Assembly (NCBI RefSeq): GCF_900217795.1
Contig: NZ_OBMQ01000004.1
Location: 62,001-126,000 of the forward strand
Direction of reading: 5' to 3'
Length of the DNA: 64,000 nucleotides
From: Ureibacillus xyleni
GTDB taxonomy: Bacteria; Bacillota; Bacilli; Bacillales_A; Planococcaceae
Below are positions 45,079 through 55,053 of this stretch, piece after piece; the first letter of the stretch is position 1; each line of letters starts with the position of its first letter. Both the position numbers and the translations under genes were made by a program. The notes beneath the pieces are model-generated. The model was not told where the DNA came from. It saw only the letters and a program-made list of their open reading frames with translations, and did not search any database.

Positions 45079-47064
45079 TTGTTTAATAGCATCTATAAAT
45101 TATTTAAAATACCAAGCTTAAAGGGAAGATTGCGGTTTTGGTTTATTTGTTTTATTGTTCTATTTGTTTTCGCTGCATCTATCCCTTTTATTATTTTAGA
45201 AAAACAACAAAGAAGAGACGATGTAAAAATAGATCTTGAAAATATGTTAAATGTCCAACAACTTGCTATCGATACGTGGTTAAAAGAACGAATGATGACA
45301 ATTCGCTCCCTTGCAGAACTTCCATCGATTAAAGGAAATGACTTGGAAAAAAGTATTGAAATATTCGATTCCTTTGATAAAAACCAAAACGAATTTGAAG
45401 GCATTGTTTTTGTAAATAGTAAAGGAATAACAGAAATTGATACTTCTGGTACGCCAGGTTTGGATGTTTCAGACCGTATTTATTTTGAACAAGCAAAGAT
45501 TGGAAACTCATTTATTACAGATGTGATTATTGGAAAACAATCAAAAAAGCCTATAATTATCGTTTCAGCTCCTGTATATGATAAAAAAATGAATTTTCAA
45601 GGGCTTGTATTTGGTTCTGTTTCAATCAATACAGTTAATCAAGTTTTAAAGCAATTTCAAGATGGTAACCGAGAAACGTATTTAGTCGATCGAAACGGTA
45701 TGATTATTACAGAGTCGAGACAGGGTACGATCGGGGAAAGAATTGAAACGGATATTTTCGAAAATGCCTTAAACGGAAAATACATTGATCAATTTTACAA
45801 AACTTCAAATGGTGATTCCGTAATGGGAAGTTATAAATGGGTTCATCATAATCAATGGCTCATCATTGGTGAAGTTAACAAAAAAACCATCTATCAACCT
45901 TTTTATAACATGGTGCTATATTTTGCTGGTATTATTTTCCTCCTAATCCTCATTGGTTATGTTTTAATGATTGCTGTCTCGAAAAAAATTGAACAACCGA
46001 TACAAAGAGTATTAGATGGAACGAAGAGATTTAGTATAGGTGATTGGAGCTATCGTTTAGACCTTGAAACTTATCAACATGAAATAAGAGAGTTTCATGA
46101 ACTAAGCGCAAATTTTAATAATATGGCGAGTGTTATTGAATCTCATATTGCTTCCATTGCGAAAAGTGAAGAACGGTTCCGTACAATTACCGAATATTCT
46201 AGTGATATGATTACGATTCACGATGCTAATGGAAATTATTTATATGTTTCCCCAGCAGGTAAAGAAATTTTGCAATATGATGACCATGAAATTCTAGGGC
46301 ACGATAGTTATATTTTTATACATCCAGATGATCGGGAACAAATTGCAAAAAGCCATGAAAAATTATTAAAAGATGGATACGTTGTTTCGACCTACCGAAT
46401 TAAAAGAAAAGACAATGAATACATCTGGTTTGAATCTTCTATTAAATTTATGAAAGAGCAAAATGAAGAAGATTCTCGAATATATACGATTTCTCGTAAT
46501 ATTACAGAAAGAAAGCTTGTAGAACAACAACTTAAAGAGGCGAACAAACTATTAAGAGAGTTATCAACGAAGGATGGTTTAACTGGTATTTGGAATCGTC
46601 GAAGTTTTGATGAACGAATTGAACTTGAGTGGGAAAAGGCTTGTGAAAACAACCAGCCATTATCTTTAATTATGTTAGATATTGATTTCTTTAAAGCTTA
46701 TAACGATACATATGGTCACCAAAGAGGAGACGATTGTTTGAAAGAAGTGGCAAATGCAATCAGCAATGCATGCAAGCTTGATACGGTGTTTCGTTATGGA
46801 GGGGAGGAATTTGCAATGATTCTCCCTAAAATAAATGAAGGGAAAGCAAAAATCGTTGCTGAAAATACTAGGGAAATTGTTGAAAAGCTAAATATTCCTC
46901 ATGTTGGTTCTAAAATTGAAAATCACGTTACAATTAGCTTAGGAACAGCAACCATCATCCCGACAAAATATGGCTCACCATTGCAATTAATTGAAGCTGC
47001 AGATAAAGCTCTTTATCAAGCAAAACAAGACGGTAGAAATTGTGTGAAAAGTTATTATCAATAA
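45079..47064 (+). CDS. Membrane diguanylate cyclase with Cache and PAS domains
   Basis: About 661 residues. A membrane helix (about 15-38), an extracytoplasmic double-Cache-type domain (about 40-275; DVSDRIYFEQAK, APVYDKKMNFQGLVFGSV), a second helix (about 275-300), HAMP, a PAS domain (about 364-480; ITEYSSDMITIHD), and a GGDEF domain with GGEEF at about 573. The inhibitory RxxD site is absent. The TTG at 45079 is favoured by AAGGGTGG; the upstream in-frame extension has no ribosome site. Confidence 0.85.
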   Translation: MFNSIYKLFKIPSLKGRLRFWFICFIVLFVFAASIPFIILEKQQRRDDVKIDLENMLNVQQLAIDTWLKERMMTIRSLAELPSIKGNDLEKSIEIFDSFDKNQNEFEGIVFVNSKGITEIDTSGTPGLDVSDRIYFEQAKIGNSFITDVIIGKQSKKPIIIVSAPVYDKKMNFQGLVFGSVSINTVNQVLKQFQDGNRETYLVDRNGMIITESRQGTIGERIETDIFENALNGKYIDQFYKTSNGDSVMGSYKWVHHNQWLIIGEVNKKTIYQPFYNMVLYFAGIIFLLILIGYVLMIAVSKKIEQPIQRVLDGTKRFSIGDWSYRLDLETYQHEIREFHELSANFNNMASVIESHIASIAKSEERFRTITEYSSDMITIHDANGNYLYVSPAGKEILQYDDHEILGHDSYIFIHPDDREQIAKSHEKLLKDGYVVSTYRIKRKDNEYIWFESSIKFMKEQNEEDSRIYTISRNITERKLVEQQLKEANKLLRELSTKDGLTGIWNRRSFDERIELEWEKACENNQPLSLIMLDIDFFKAYNDTYGHQRGDDCLKEVANAISNACKLDTVFRYGGEEFAMILPKINEGKAKIVAENTREIVEKLNIPHVGSKIENHVTISLGTATIIPTKYGSPLQLIEAADKALYQAKQDGRNCVKSYYQ

Positions 47065-47072
47065 GAAATACT

Positions 47073-47117
47073 AGCGTTAATCCTTAATGTAAAAATTTTG
47101 GATTAACGCTTTTTTAT
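47073..47117 (+). terminator. Terminator of the Cache-PAS-GGDEF gene
   Basis: Stem AGCGTTAATCC / GGATTAACGCT with a T run. Confidence 0.85.
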
Positions 47118-47200
47118 TTAACCAATAATCATATTATGTAAACTAATTGTAGAAATTTACGACCTCTTTGCATATGTTACCTTTTAAGGAGAGGAATGCA

Positions 47201-48427
47201 ATGGGGAAACAAGATAGTCGCTATCGATGGATAGTCCTTGTGGTGACCTTATTAGTGTACTTTTTAATTATTAGTCAAAGAACAGCACCGGGCGTTATAA
47301 CAGATCAATTAATGATTGAATTTCAAGTTTCGGCGACCATTATCGGGTTAATGAGCAGTTTTCAATTTTTTGCCTATGCAGGGCTTCAAATTCCGATTGG
47401 GTTATTATCAGATCGGTATGGTCCGAACCTCTTTTTAATAATAGGGACTCTTCTTACGGGGCTTGGAAGTATAATGTATAGTTTTGCTGACAATAGTTTT
47501 CTTTTAATTTTTTCAAGACTTATCGTTGGAACTGGGGACGCAATGATTTTTGTCAATTTAATTTCAATTTTAAGTCAATGGTTTCGAACAAAAGAATTTG
47601 TCAAATTAATGGGGTTCGTATCTCTTGTAGCAAGTTTAGGGTTGTTAACAGCAACACTACCACTCTCAACGTGGATTGAATTTTCAGGTTGGAGAACACC
47701 ATTTCTAATCATTGGCACTATTATTGTTTTATCGGCTATTCTTTTATATTTTGTTTTAGTAAAAAAAACTCAGCAATTGTTGTTAGATGAGATTCATAAG
47801 GAAAAAAGGGGGAGCGTTAAGGATGTAGTAAAAAAAACATTTTCAACACGCCAAGCTTGGGCCACATTTTTTTGTCACTTCGGGATTTTTGGCACCTATA
47901 TCGGGTTTATCGGGTCTTGGGGTGTTCCATATGGCATCCATGTATTTGACCTGTCATTATCAAATGCAAGTCAATTAATGATGGTTGGTCTTTTTGGTGC
48001 AATTATTGGTGGCTTTCTCATTAGCTGGATCACGAGAAGACAAGATTCAATTAAGAAGGTTTATCGTTTTTTTCATTTACTTGTGTTTCTTAGTTGGCTC
48101 ATGATATTTCTGTCTGGAACGAAACCTCCTATTATTGTAATCATTTTTCTATTCTTTTTAATTGGGCTTGGAAACGGGGTTAGTGCATTAACGTTTGCCG
48201 TAGTAAGAAAAACTTTTTCACAAAATGAAGTAGGGGTCGTCTCAGGATTTGCCAATACAGGCGGGTTTTTAAGTGCAGTTCTATTACCGATGTTGTTCGG
48301 AAAAGTAATCGATTTCTTTCCAACAGACGAAATGCACATAGCCCTTCATCATTCCTTGATTATCCCACTAACATTTTCATTCGTTGGATTAGTTGGAGTT
48401 TTGATGATTCGCGAGGAAACAATTTAA
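47201..48427 (+). CDS. MFS transporter
   Basis: A 408-residue protein with about 12 membrane helices. GLLSDRYGPNLFL in loop 2-3 marks the major facilitator family. APGVITDQLMIEFQVSATIIGLMSS at the N-terminus resembles the nitrate/cyanate or YfkL-like anion/drug MFS groups; the substrate is not assignable. The ATG at 47201 follows AAGGAGAGG. Confidence 0.85.
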   Translation: MGKQDSRYRWIVLVVTLLVYFLIISQRTAPGVITDQLMIEFQVSATIIGLMSSFQFFAYAGLQIPIGLLSDRYGPNLFLIIGTLLTGLGSIMYSFADNSFLLIFSRLIVGTGDAMIFVNLISILSQWFRTKEFVKLMGFVSLVASLGLLTATLPLSTWIEFSGWRTPFLIIGTIIVLSAILLYFVLVKKTQQLLLDEIHKEKRGSVKDVVKKTFSTRQAWATFFCHFGIFGTYIGFIGSWGVPYGIHVFDLSLSNASQLMMVGLFGAIIGGFLISWITRRQDSIKKVYRFFHLLVFLSWLMIFLSGTKPPIIVIIFLFFLIGLGNGVSALTFAVVRKTFSQNEVGVVSGFANTGGFLSAVLLPMLFGKVIDFFPTDEMHIALHHSLIIPLTFSFVGLVGVLMIREETI

Positions 48428-48524
48428 ATAAATAACATAGTGTTGTGACTTTTCTGTGAACTCTTTTCATATAGTAGTAACAAGCAAGACTTTATGAAAG
48501 AGAGAAAACAGGGAGTGACCGAAG

Positions 48525-48722
48525 ATGTTCAATTTTTTTAGATACCTTGCTGCAACTGTTGCCATTAGTGGGGTTGTTCTTCTTGTTTTAAGTTTTTTTG
48601 TAAGCGTTTCAATATGGTTTGGGATTGAATTAGTCAAAAGCGGGATATTTCTATATATGTTCGGTTTATTTATGCAGCTGTTTGAACACGAAAGTACTGA
48701 GAGAGCAGCTGAGGAGACTTAA
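48525..48722 (+). CDS. Small two-helix membrane protein
   Basis: 65 residues with two hydrophobic helices (about 7-28 and 33-52) and an acidic end. CAGGGAGTGA precedes the ATG. Its terminator is interrupted by the 235-bp repeat. Family not recognised. Confidence 0.6.
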   Translation: MFNFFRYLAATVAISGVVLLVLSFFVSVSIWFGIELVKSGIFLYMFGLFMQLFEHESTERAAEET

Positions 48723-48762
48723 ATATTTTTGGCATTAGTAAAAAAAGAGCCAGACGAAATGT

Positions 48763-48997
48763 AGGGCACTGAAAAAGTCGATTTTAATAAATTTTTATAA
48801 TAAAAATACGCTCAGATCTTTTAGGAAGTGGGATTCACGAAGACTCCTACGGGAACAGCTTGAGCTGAAGACCCCGCAGGAGCTTGCGACGAGGAGGCTG
48901 AAGCCAAGCCCGTGGAAAGCGAAGTGAATCCCACCTTCTATTTAGAAGCAAATAATTACTATAAATTTTTATCGGTATTTAGTTTTTCAGTGGCTTC
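48763..48997 (+). mobile_element. 235-bp non-coding terminator-targeting repeat, copy 1
   Basis: A transposase-less element bounded by 10-bp inverted ends (CACTGAAAAA / TTTTTCAGTG) inside short conserved tails (AGGG at left, GCTTC at right). Its interior is GC-richer with strong self-complementarity: GTGGGATTCAC / GTGAATCCCAC and CTCCTACGGG / CCCCGCAGGAG. It is flanked by GACGAAATGT direct repeats (48753-48762, 48998-49007). Removing it restores a terminator stem GAGCCAGAC / GTCTGAGCTC between the 48525 gene and qoxD. Identical in sequence to copy 3. Confidence 0.9.
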
Positions 48998-49025
48998 GAC
49001 GAAATGTCTGAGCTCTTTTTGGTAT

Positions 49026-49307
49026 TTACATATCCCATAATAAAATTAATAAGGATCCAAATACGGTTACGATTGCAATAATTGCACCGTAGAAAATTGT
49101 TGTATAGATGGATTTACCATCTTTTGATTCACCAGCATGCATAAATACAACGAGCTGTAAAAATGCTTGGATGAACGCAGTAACTAGTAAAACTGTCATA
49201 CCTACTGTAAATGACATATCTGTGTAATACACGAATAAGGCAATGACAGTTAAAATGAGTGAAAAGACAAAGCCCATTACCTGTTTAGCAGGGAATAATT
49301 CTTTCAT
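49026..49307 (-). CDS. qoxD: Cytochrome aa3 quinol oxidase subunit IV
   Basis: A 93-residue protein with three membrane helices, and HAGESKDGKSIYTTIFYG typical of subunit IV. It starts one base after qoxC. It is the last gene of qoxABCD; the following terminator is broken by copy 1 of the repeat. Confidence 0.9.
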   Translation of the reverse strand: MKELFPAKQVMGFVFSLILTVIALFVYYTDMSFTVGMTVLLVTAFIQAFLQLVVFMHAGESKDGKSIYTTIFYGAIIAIVTVFGSLLILLWDM

Positions 49308-49308
49308 A

Positions 49309-49905
49309 TTACATCATTCCTTTCAGATAGATGAAGCTGAAAATAAAGATCCAAACAACATCTAAGAAATGCCAGTACAGTGAGAAAATAAATGCTTTAT
49401 TCGCATTTTGTGGTGTAAGTCCACGTTTAATTACTTGAATGATTATAAATGTTCCCCAGAATAACCCTAATGTAACGTGGGCACCATGCGTTCCTAATGT
49501 TGTCATCAAAGCAGCTGTGAAAGCACTTGTTTGATATGTTGCGCCAACATGGTAGTAATGCATAAATTCATAAATTTCTACTCCAAGGAATCCTAAACCT
49601 AGCAGAAGGGTAATGCCAAAAAACGTAAGCATGGCGTTTTTACGGCCTAGTCTCATGGCATGTATACCAAGACCAATCGTAAAACTACTTGTTAAAAGCA
49701 CGAATGTTTCAATTAACACAGGAGTAATTTCAAAAATTTCTGCAGGAGTTGGCCCAGTTCCTGTACGACCTGCTAATGTGAAATAGGCTGTGAAAAGTGT
49801 GGCAAACAGCATAATTTCAGCACCAAGGAATACCCAGAAACCTAATATATTTAATTGATTTTGATCAGTGCTATATTCTAAAGGTTGTGTGTGATCGATC
49901 TTCAT
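49309..49905 (-). CDS. qoxC: Cytochrome aa3 quinol oxidase subunit III
   Basis: A 198-residue protein with five membrane helices (NILGFWVFLGAEIMLFATLFTAYF, TLGTHGAHVTLGLFWG). It stabilises the oxidase core. Its ATG overlaps the qoxB stop by one base. Confidence 0.95.
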   Translation of the reverse strand: MKIDHTQPLEYSTDQNQLNILGFWVFLGAEIMLFATLFTAYFTLAGRTGTGPTPAEIFEITPVLIETFVLLTSSFTIGLGIHAMRLGRKNAMLTFFGITLLLGLGFLGVEIYEFMHYYHVGATYQTSAFTAALMTTLGTHGAHVTLGLFWGTFIIIQVIKRGLTPQNANKAFIFSLYWHFLDVVWIFIFSFIYLKGMM

Positions 49906-51851
49906 TATTTAGCACCTCCCAAGAATTCTTCAGTTTCTTCAATTTCTTTCACATGGATATGGTAACCGTGATCTTGTTCGAATGAACGTAGACCCATACA
50001 GATGAAAATGCCGATTAGCGCAATGACTGCTGGTACCCATAAAGCAAAGACAAATGAGAATCCTGCAACAAAGAAGATAGCACTCATAACAAACGGTACA
50101 CCGCTGTTATTTGGCATATGAATTTCTTCATATTCACCTTTGAATAATTGATGTCCTTTTTTCTTAGAATCCCAGAATGTTTCACTTGAACTGATTTGTG
50201 GCATTCTAGCAAAGTTATAAACAGGAACTGGTGTATGTGTTGCCCATTCTAAAGAGCGAGCATCCCAAGGGTCACTACCAATATTACGTGGTGAGTTTTT
50301 GAAACTATAATAGATGTTCCAAACAATTGTGATGAAACCAATTGCCATTAATGCAGCACCGACAAAGGATACCATATTTAATGGACCAAAGCCTGTAGAT
50401 TCAGAATATGTGTAAATACGACGTGCTTGCCCGTCTAAACCAGTAATATACATAGGGAAGAAGGCCAGTACGAAACCGATTGATAATAACCAGAAAGTGG
50501 ATTTACCAATTTTCTCATTTAACATAAAACCAAAGAATTTAGGCCAGTAATACGTTAAACCAGCTAACATCGCGAATACTACACCAGGAATAATCGCGTT
50601 GTGGAAGTGAGCTACCAAGAACATTGTATTATGGTATTGATAGTCCGCGGCACTCATCGCAAGCATAACCCCTGTTACCCCACCAATTGTAAAGAGCGGG
50701 ATGAATCCGATTGAGTACAGCATCGGAACGGTAAAGCGTATTTTCCCTTTCCACATAGTAAATAGCCAGTTGAAAATCTTAACCCCGGTTGGAACAGCAA
50801 TCGCCATTGTTGTAACGGAGAAAATACTGTTTGTTAAAGCACCTTGACCCATTGTGAAGAAATGGTGCGTCCATACTAAGAACGATAATAGGGAAATGAG
50901 AACCATCGATGCAACCATGGATTTATACCCATAAAGGTTACGGCCTGAGAACGTTGAAATAATCTCACTATATAAACCAAATGCAGGCAAGATTAAAATA
51001 TACACTTCCGGATGTCCCCAAACCCAGAAGAAGTTTGCCCAAAGCATGTCCATACCACCATTACCAGTAGTAAAGAAATTTGTACCAAATAAGCGGTCAG
51101 TTGTTCCCATTAATAACGCAACAGTTAATACTGGGAATGCGAATACGATAATGACGTTTGCGATAAACGCAGACCATGTAAACATTGGCATTTTCATTAA
51201 AGTCATGCCAGGAGCACGCATTTTTAAGATTGTCGTAATCATGTTAATACCAGTCATTAATGAACCGATACCAGAAATTTGGATGGCAATCATGTAGTAG
51301 TTCGTACCAACTGATGTACTAAAATCATTTCCTGCAAGAGGGAAGTAAGAAGTCCAACCAGCGTCAGGAGAACCACCAACGACGAATGAAATATTAAATA
51401 ACATTGCACCAAAGAAGAATAGCCAGAAGCTAAGTGCATTTAATCGAGGGAATGCTACGTCGCGAGCCCCAATCTGTAAAGGTACAAGTAAGTTCATAAA
51501 GGCAAAGATAAACGGCATTGCCATGAAGATAATCATTACAACCCCGTGAGTTGTAAAAATTTCATTATAATGTTGTGCATCTAGAAGTTTTGCTTCCGGT
51601 GTCGCAAGTTGTGCACGCATCATAATGGCATCTGCGCCACCACGGAAAAGCATGAGGATGGCAGAGAGTAAATACATTATCCCGATTTTTTTATGATCAA
51701 CCGTCGTTAACCATTCACGCCATAAATAACCCCATTTTTTAAAATATGTTAAACCAACAACAATTGCGATGGATACTAGTGCAATCGCAACCATTGAAGC
51801 GTAAATTGCTGGACTTGGATGAGGGATGGCGAATCGTTGAAAGAATTCCAT
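49905..51851 (-). CDS. qoxB: Cytochrome aa3 quinol oxidase subunit I
   Basis: A 648-residue heme-copper oxidase. Heme a/a3 and CuB ligands lie in the expected helices; [17 protein letters not shown] has the His-Tyr cross-link pair, and HHFFTMG the two CuB His. [17 protein letters not shown] carries later His ligands. It pumps protons while reducing oxygen with menaquinol electrons. Confidence 0.97.
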   Translation of the reverse strand: MEFFQRFAIPHPSPAIYASMVAIALVSIAIVVGLTYFKKWGYLWREWLTTVDHKKIGIMYLLSAILMLFRGGADAIMMRAQLATPEAKLLDAQHYNEIFTTHGVVMIIFMAMPFIFAFMNLLVPLQIGARDVAFPRLNALSFWLFFFGAMLFNISFVVGGSPDAGWTSYFPLAGNDFSTSVGTNYYMIAIQISGIGSLMTGINMITTILKMRAPGMTLMKMPMFTWSAFIANVIIVFAFPVLTVALLMGTTDRLFGTNFFTTGNGGMDMLWANFFWVWGHPEVYILILPAFGLYSEIISTFSGRNLYGYKSMVASMVLISLLSFLVWTHHFFTMGQGALTNSIFSVTTMAIAVPTGVKIFNWLFTMWKGKIRFTVPMLYSIGFIPLFTIGGVTGVMLAMSAADYQYHNTMFLVAHFHNAIIPGVVFAMLAGLTYYWPKFFGFMLNEKIGKSTFWLLSIGFVLAFFPMYITGLDGQARRIYTYSESTGFGPLNMVSFVGAALMAIGFITIVWNIYYSFKNSPRNIGSDPWDARSLEWATHTPVPVYNFARMPQISSSETFWDSKKKGHQLFKGEYEEIHMPNNSGVPFVMSAIFFVAGFSFVFALWVPAVIALIGIFICMGLRSFEQDHGYHIHVKEIEETEEFLGGAK

Positions 51852-51913
51852 TCCATATATCTCCTTTCAAGAGAAATTACTAATCTATTAATCTCAAGTG
51901 TAATAAGAAACAA

Positions 51914-52825
51914 TTAGTGATTATTGTGATTTGTTTCTTCGTGTGTTTCATGTTGTTCATGTCCAGATAAATCTTCTTTTGTTTCATTTTGTGAACTATG
52001 GTTATGTTCAGGAGCAGGGCTAAATTCCAAGTGTGTTCCAGTAAATGTCATTTGACCAAGGTGACCAGGGTCAAGTAATTCTTCAAATTCATCTTCAGTA
52101 AGAGGTTCTGCTGTTTCATGTACTTCTTCAACCCACTCATCGAAATCTTCTTGAGTCATTGCAGTAACGTTGAATGTATTTTCAGCAAATCCTTTACCAC
52201 TAAAGTTCGCATTACGTCCTATAAATTCACCCGGTGCGTCAGCTGCTAAATGAAGTGTCGTAACCATGTCAGCCATGGCATATTTTTGACCACCAAGTTG
52301 TGGAATCCAGAAACTTGTAATGGACCCAAAAGAATAAAGTTTGAATTCTAATGGTCTATCTGATGGGATATATAAATAGTTCACTGTTTCAATTCCTTGT
52401 TCAGGATAGCTAAAATGCCATTTCCAATCAGATGATGAAGCATAAATAACTAAAGGTTCTTGATCTTCATAAGCTTCAGGAGTTGCTTCTACAATATAGT
52501 TACTTTTTACAGATACAAATGAAAGAAAGGCAACAATTAACACTGGAATACCAACACAAATTGCTTCTACCCAAATGTTCCCCTCGATATGTGGAGGTTC
52601 ATAATCTTCAGGTAGTTTTGATGCGCGATATTTCCATAAAACATAAGCCAAAATTACCATAACAACGATTACAATCACTGCCATAACACCAATTGACAGC
52701 ATAATGTCACTAGCTTGTCGTGCTGCTTGTGGACCTTTAGGATCTAAAACTAATAATGGTTCACATCCTGTTAGAAAAACTACAAGGGCTGTTAATGAAG
52801 CTAATAGTGACCACTTTCTTTTCAT
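51914..52825 (-). CDS. qoxA: Cytochrome aa3 quinol oxidase subunit II, lipoprotein
   Basis: A 303-residue protein with a lipobox (VVFLTGCEP), two membrane helices (about 40-62 and 85-105) and an external cupredoxin domain without the CuA Cys/His set, as expected for a quinol rather than cytochrome c oxidase. The C-terminal 25 residues are rich in His, Glu and Asn (HEQHETHEETNHNNH). It is the first gene of the operon. A TTGTCGAAAA Spo0A-box-like sequence occurs at 52983-52992. Confidence 0.95.
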   Translation of the reverse strand: MKRKWSLLASLTALVVFLTGCEPLLVLDPKGPQAARQASDIMLSIGVMAVIVIVVMVILAYVLWKYRASKLPEDYEPPHIEGNIWVEAICVGIPVLIVAFLSFVSVKSNYIVEATPEAYEDQEPLVIYASSSDWKWHFSYPEQGIETVNYLYIPSDRPLEFKLYSFGSITSFWIPQLGGQKYAMADMVTTLHLAADAPGEFIGRNANFSGKGFAENTFNVTAMTQEDFDEWVEEVHETAEPLTEDEFEELLDPGHLGQMTFTGTHLEFSPAPEHNHSSQNETKEDLSGHEQHETHEETNHNNH

Positions 52826-53323
52826 AAAGATGCTCCTTTCTTGTCTCGAGCAAATTCGTCATGTAAGACCGTTCTCGAAAACTTTATGCAAACTTATTTT
52901 ATATAAGATCAAGAAAGATAGATACATTTCCACTATGTATATAGTGTTTAATTCACAATTTGTTCACTAAAATTATATAAAGTTGTCGAAAATAAAAGCG
53001 GTTTCACAAATTATTCATTAGTTGAAATTTTGGAAGGTGCTAATAGTTGATTTTTTGGGAAAATGATATATAAAAATAACGAATTTTGATCCTGTTTACT
53101 CTATTTTAGAAGTGGGTTTTATAGATATAAGGGGGAAATATACAAAAGTGGTTTATGAAATGATTATTTATACAATAATAAATGAGATTACTGTTTCTAT
53201 ATACTAGAATAACATATTTAAGTTAGAAAAATAAGTGTATTTATAGAAAAAGAGTGAATATTCGAAGGTTTATTAAGATAAAAATACTCGGCTTGAAGTA
53301 AAATAAGCCGAGCATATGCAAGT
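52826..53323. other. Intergenic region upstream of qoxA
   Basis: About 500 bp with no convincing gene. It contains the qox promoter region, a TGTCGAA (52984-52990) and an unlikely 19-codon reading frame at 53148-53207 with a GGGGGA ahead of it. Confidence 0.35.
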
Positions 53324-53800
53324 TTAGTCTTGGAAATCCACTTCAATTAATGGTGAAGGTTGGTTATAAACAACTTGTCCTCCTAGATGACCTGTAATTA
53401 CTAATGCTGTAATTCCAAAAATACATAATAACACAATTAATATAGAAGAAACTCCTTTCATAATAGACCCTTTTGACCAATGGATTCTTTTAAAAATAGC
53501 GTGCTTAAAAATTAATTTTAATACTAAAAGGATTGAAAATAACAACAGCGATAATCCCGCATAAAATTCATGTAATTCAATCGTATCATGAACAGATTTA
53601 CCCCAAGTATTTTCTGCAAAATGTTCTGCATTTTCCCCACTTAAATAACTTCCAACTCCTGTAACGATACCGATAATCATTAAAAACGTGCCGAATTTAT
53701 TCAGCGTCTCTCTCTTGGCAAAAACATTTACTACTTCAATAATGGCTGCAACAAAAAGTAAAGCAATTGGAAAATGAACAACTAATGGATGTAATAGCAT
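53324..53800 (-). CDS. DUF2231 membrane protein
   Basis: A 158-residue protein with four hydrophobic helices and the DUF2231 start MLLHPLVVHFPIALLFVAAII. HGL-like His residues at the helix ends could bind heme or metal in the family; function is unknown. AAAGGAGA precedes the ATG. Confidence 0.8.
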   Translation of the reverse strand: MLLHPLVVHFPIALLFVAAIIEVVNVFAKRETLNKFGTFLMIIGIVTGVGSYLSGENAEHFAENTWGKSVHDTIELHEFYAGLSLLLFSILLVLKLIFKHAIFKRIHWSKGSIMKGVSSILIVLLCIFGITALVITGHLGGQVVYNQPSPLIEVDFQD

Positions 53801-54441
53801 AAGATCATCTATCTCCTTTTTTATTTTTAACGTTTACGTGGAAACTGAAATTAATCTGAAATTAATCTTTGTTTATTAAATTTTTACAAAAAAATTTACT
53901 ATGAAAGTAGAAATTTCATGAAATACAAAAAGAATAAAGATGGGAATGAGGAGCGAACACAGGCTAAGAGTTCGGGATTTGTGAAATTGAAGATACAAGG
54001 TCGCACATTAATCTAATATACACTTCCATTAGACAGCATCGCTTTTTTTAATAATGTTCAAAAGATTATCCGACTCTTATATACATAGAATAATTTTTCT
54101 CCAACGCACCAAAATAAAGAAATCTTTTAATTAATACACGCAAAATTTAATAAACAAATTGCAAAATTAATTCACTTAATTTGCTAAAAATAATTGTATT
54201 GAAATCTTATTTTGATATAATTAACAAATCGAAAAATATTTATCATACAGTGTAGAAAAATTGTAGATTAATAGGTATAGTTAAAAAGTCAGTATTTAAT
54301 TCATTGGGTCATCGTAACAACATATTTTAACGGTTGTTTTCATTGCTCAGTAATTATAGGGTATACTTTTAATATATCTATGATGGTACAAAAAGGGTAA
54401 GTTTTTAACCCATTACAAGACAGTTTTATTGGAGGTTTAAT
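53801..54441. other. AT-rich intergenic region
   Basis: About 640 bp between divergent genes. It includes a 32-codon reading frame (53918-54016) with no ribosome site, which I do not call. No repeat or RNA family was recognised. Confidence 0.35.
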
Positions 54442-54723
54442 ATGAATTACAGAATTACAAACAAAGCAGTATTTGAACAAGCTCAAGTACGTTCTGTAGC
54501 GGATGTGGCTTTTACAGAAGAAGAACTTCAAAATGGAATGAGACTAGCTGTAAGTAAAGCAGATCCAACGTTAGAATTGTATTTAATTGACGTAGATGGT
54601 CAGAAGAAATTCGATGTACGTTGGGACGATTCTTCTGAAGTTTTCGTTGGTTGGTTCTCAGCTTGGGACAATTTTGTTTGGTGTTTAAACACTGCAGAAA
54701 AAGAAAAGCAAACTGAAAATTAA
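54442..54723 (+). CDS. Small soluble protein of unknown function
   Basis: 93 residues, mixed alpha/beta, with a Trp-rich segment (VGWFSAWDNFVWCLN). TTGGAGGT precedes the ATG. Family not recognised; it has its own promoter region and terminator. Confidence 0.6.
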   Translation: MNYRITNKAVFEQAQVRSVADVAFTEEELQNGMRLAVSKADPTLELYLIDVDGQKKFDVRWDDSSEVFVGWFSAWDNFVWCLNTAEKEKQTEN

Positions 54724-54730
54724 AAAGTTT

Positions 54731-54768
54731 AACCGAAAGCAAATGAACATTGTTTTCGGTTTTTTGTT
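54731..54768 (+). terminator. Terminator of the 54442 gene
   Basis: Stem AACCGAAAGCAA / TTGTTTTCGGTT followed by a T run. Confidence 0.85.
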
Positions 54769-54799
54769 TGTTTTTAATTAAAAATAGCCCCCAAATATG

Positions 54800-55034
54800 G
54801 GAGCCACTGAAAAACTAAATACCGATAAAAATTTATAGTAATTATTTGCTTCTAAATAGAAGGTGGGATTCACTTCGCTTTCCACGGGCTTGGCTTCAGC
54901 CTCCTCGTCGCAAGCTCCTGCGGGGTCTTCAGCTCAAGCTGTTCCCGTAGGAGTCTTCGTGAATCCCACTTCCTAAAAGATCTGAGCGTATTTTTATTAT
55001 AAAAATTTATTAAAATCGACTTTTTCAGTGCCCT
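54800..55034 (-). mobile_element. 235-bp non-coding terminator-targeting repeat, copy 2 (inverted)
   Basis: Reverse complement of copies 1 and 3, identical over the body, with one change next to the right tail. It is flanked by CCAAATATG direct repeats (54791-54799 and 55035-55043, with the identity extending five more bases by chance overlap). The restored target is a hairpin AGCCCCC / GGGAGCT followed by TTTG, between the convergent 54442 and 55054 genes. Confidence 0.9.
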
Positions 55035-55053
55035 CCAAATATGGGAGCTTTGA

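Noticed and set aside
52984-52990. Spo0A control of qoxABCD from a single TGTCGAA
   Set aside because: A 7-bp match 160 bp upstream is expected by chance at this composition; mentioned but not claimed.
53918-54016. 32-codon reading frame in the gap before the 54442 gene
   Set aside because: No Shine-Dalgarno and unremarkable composition.
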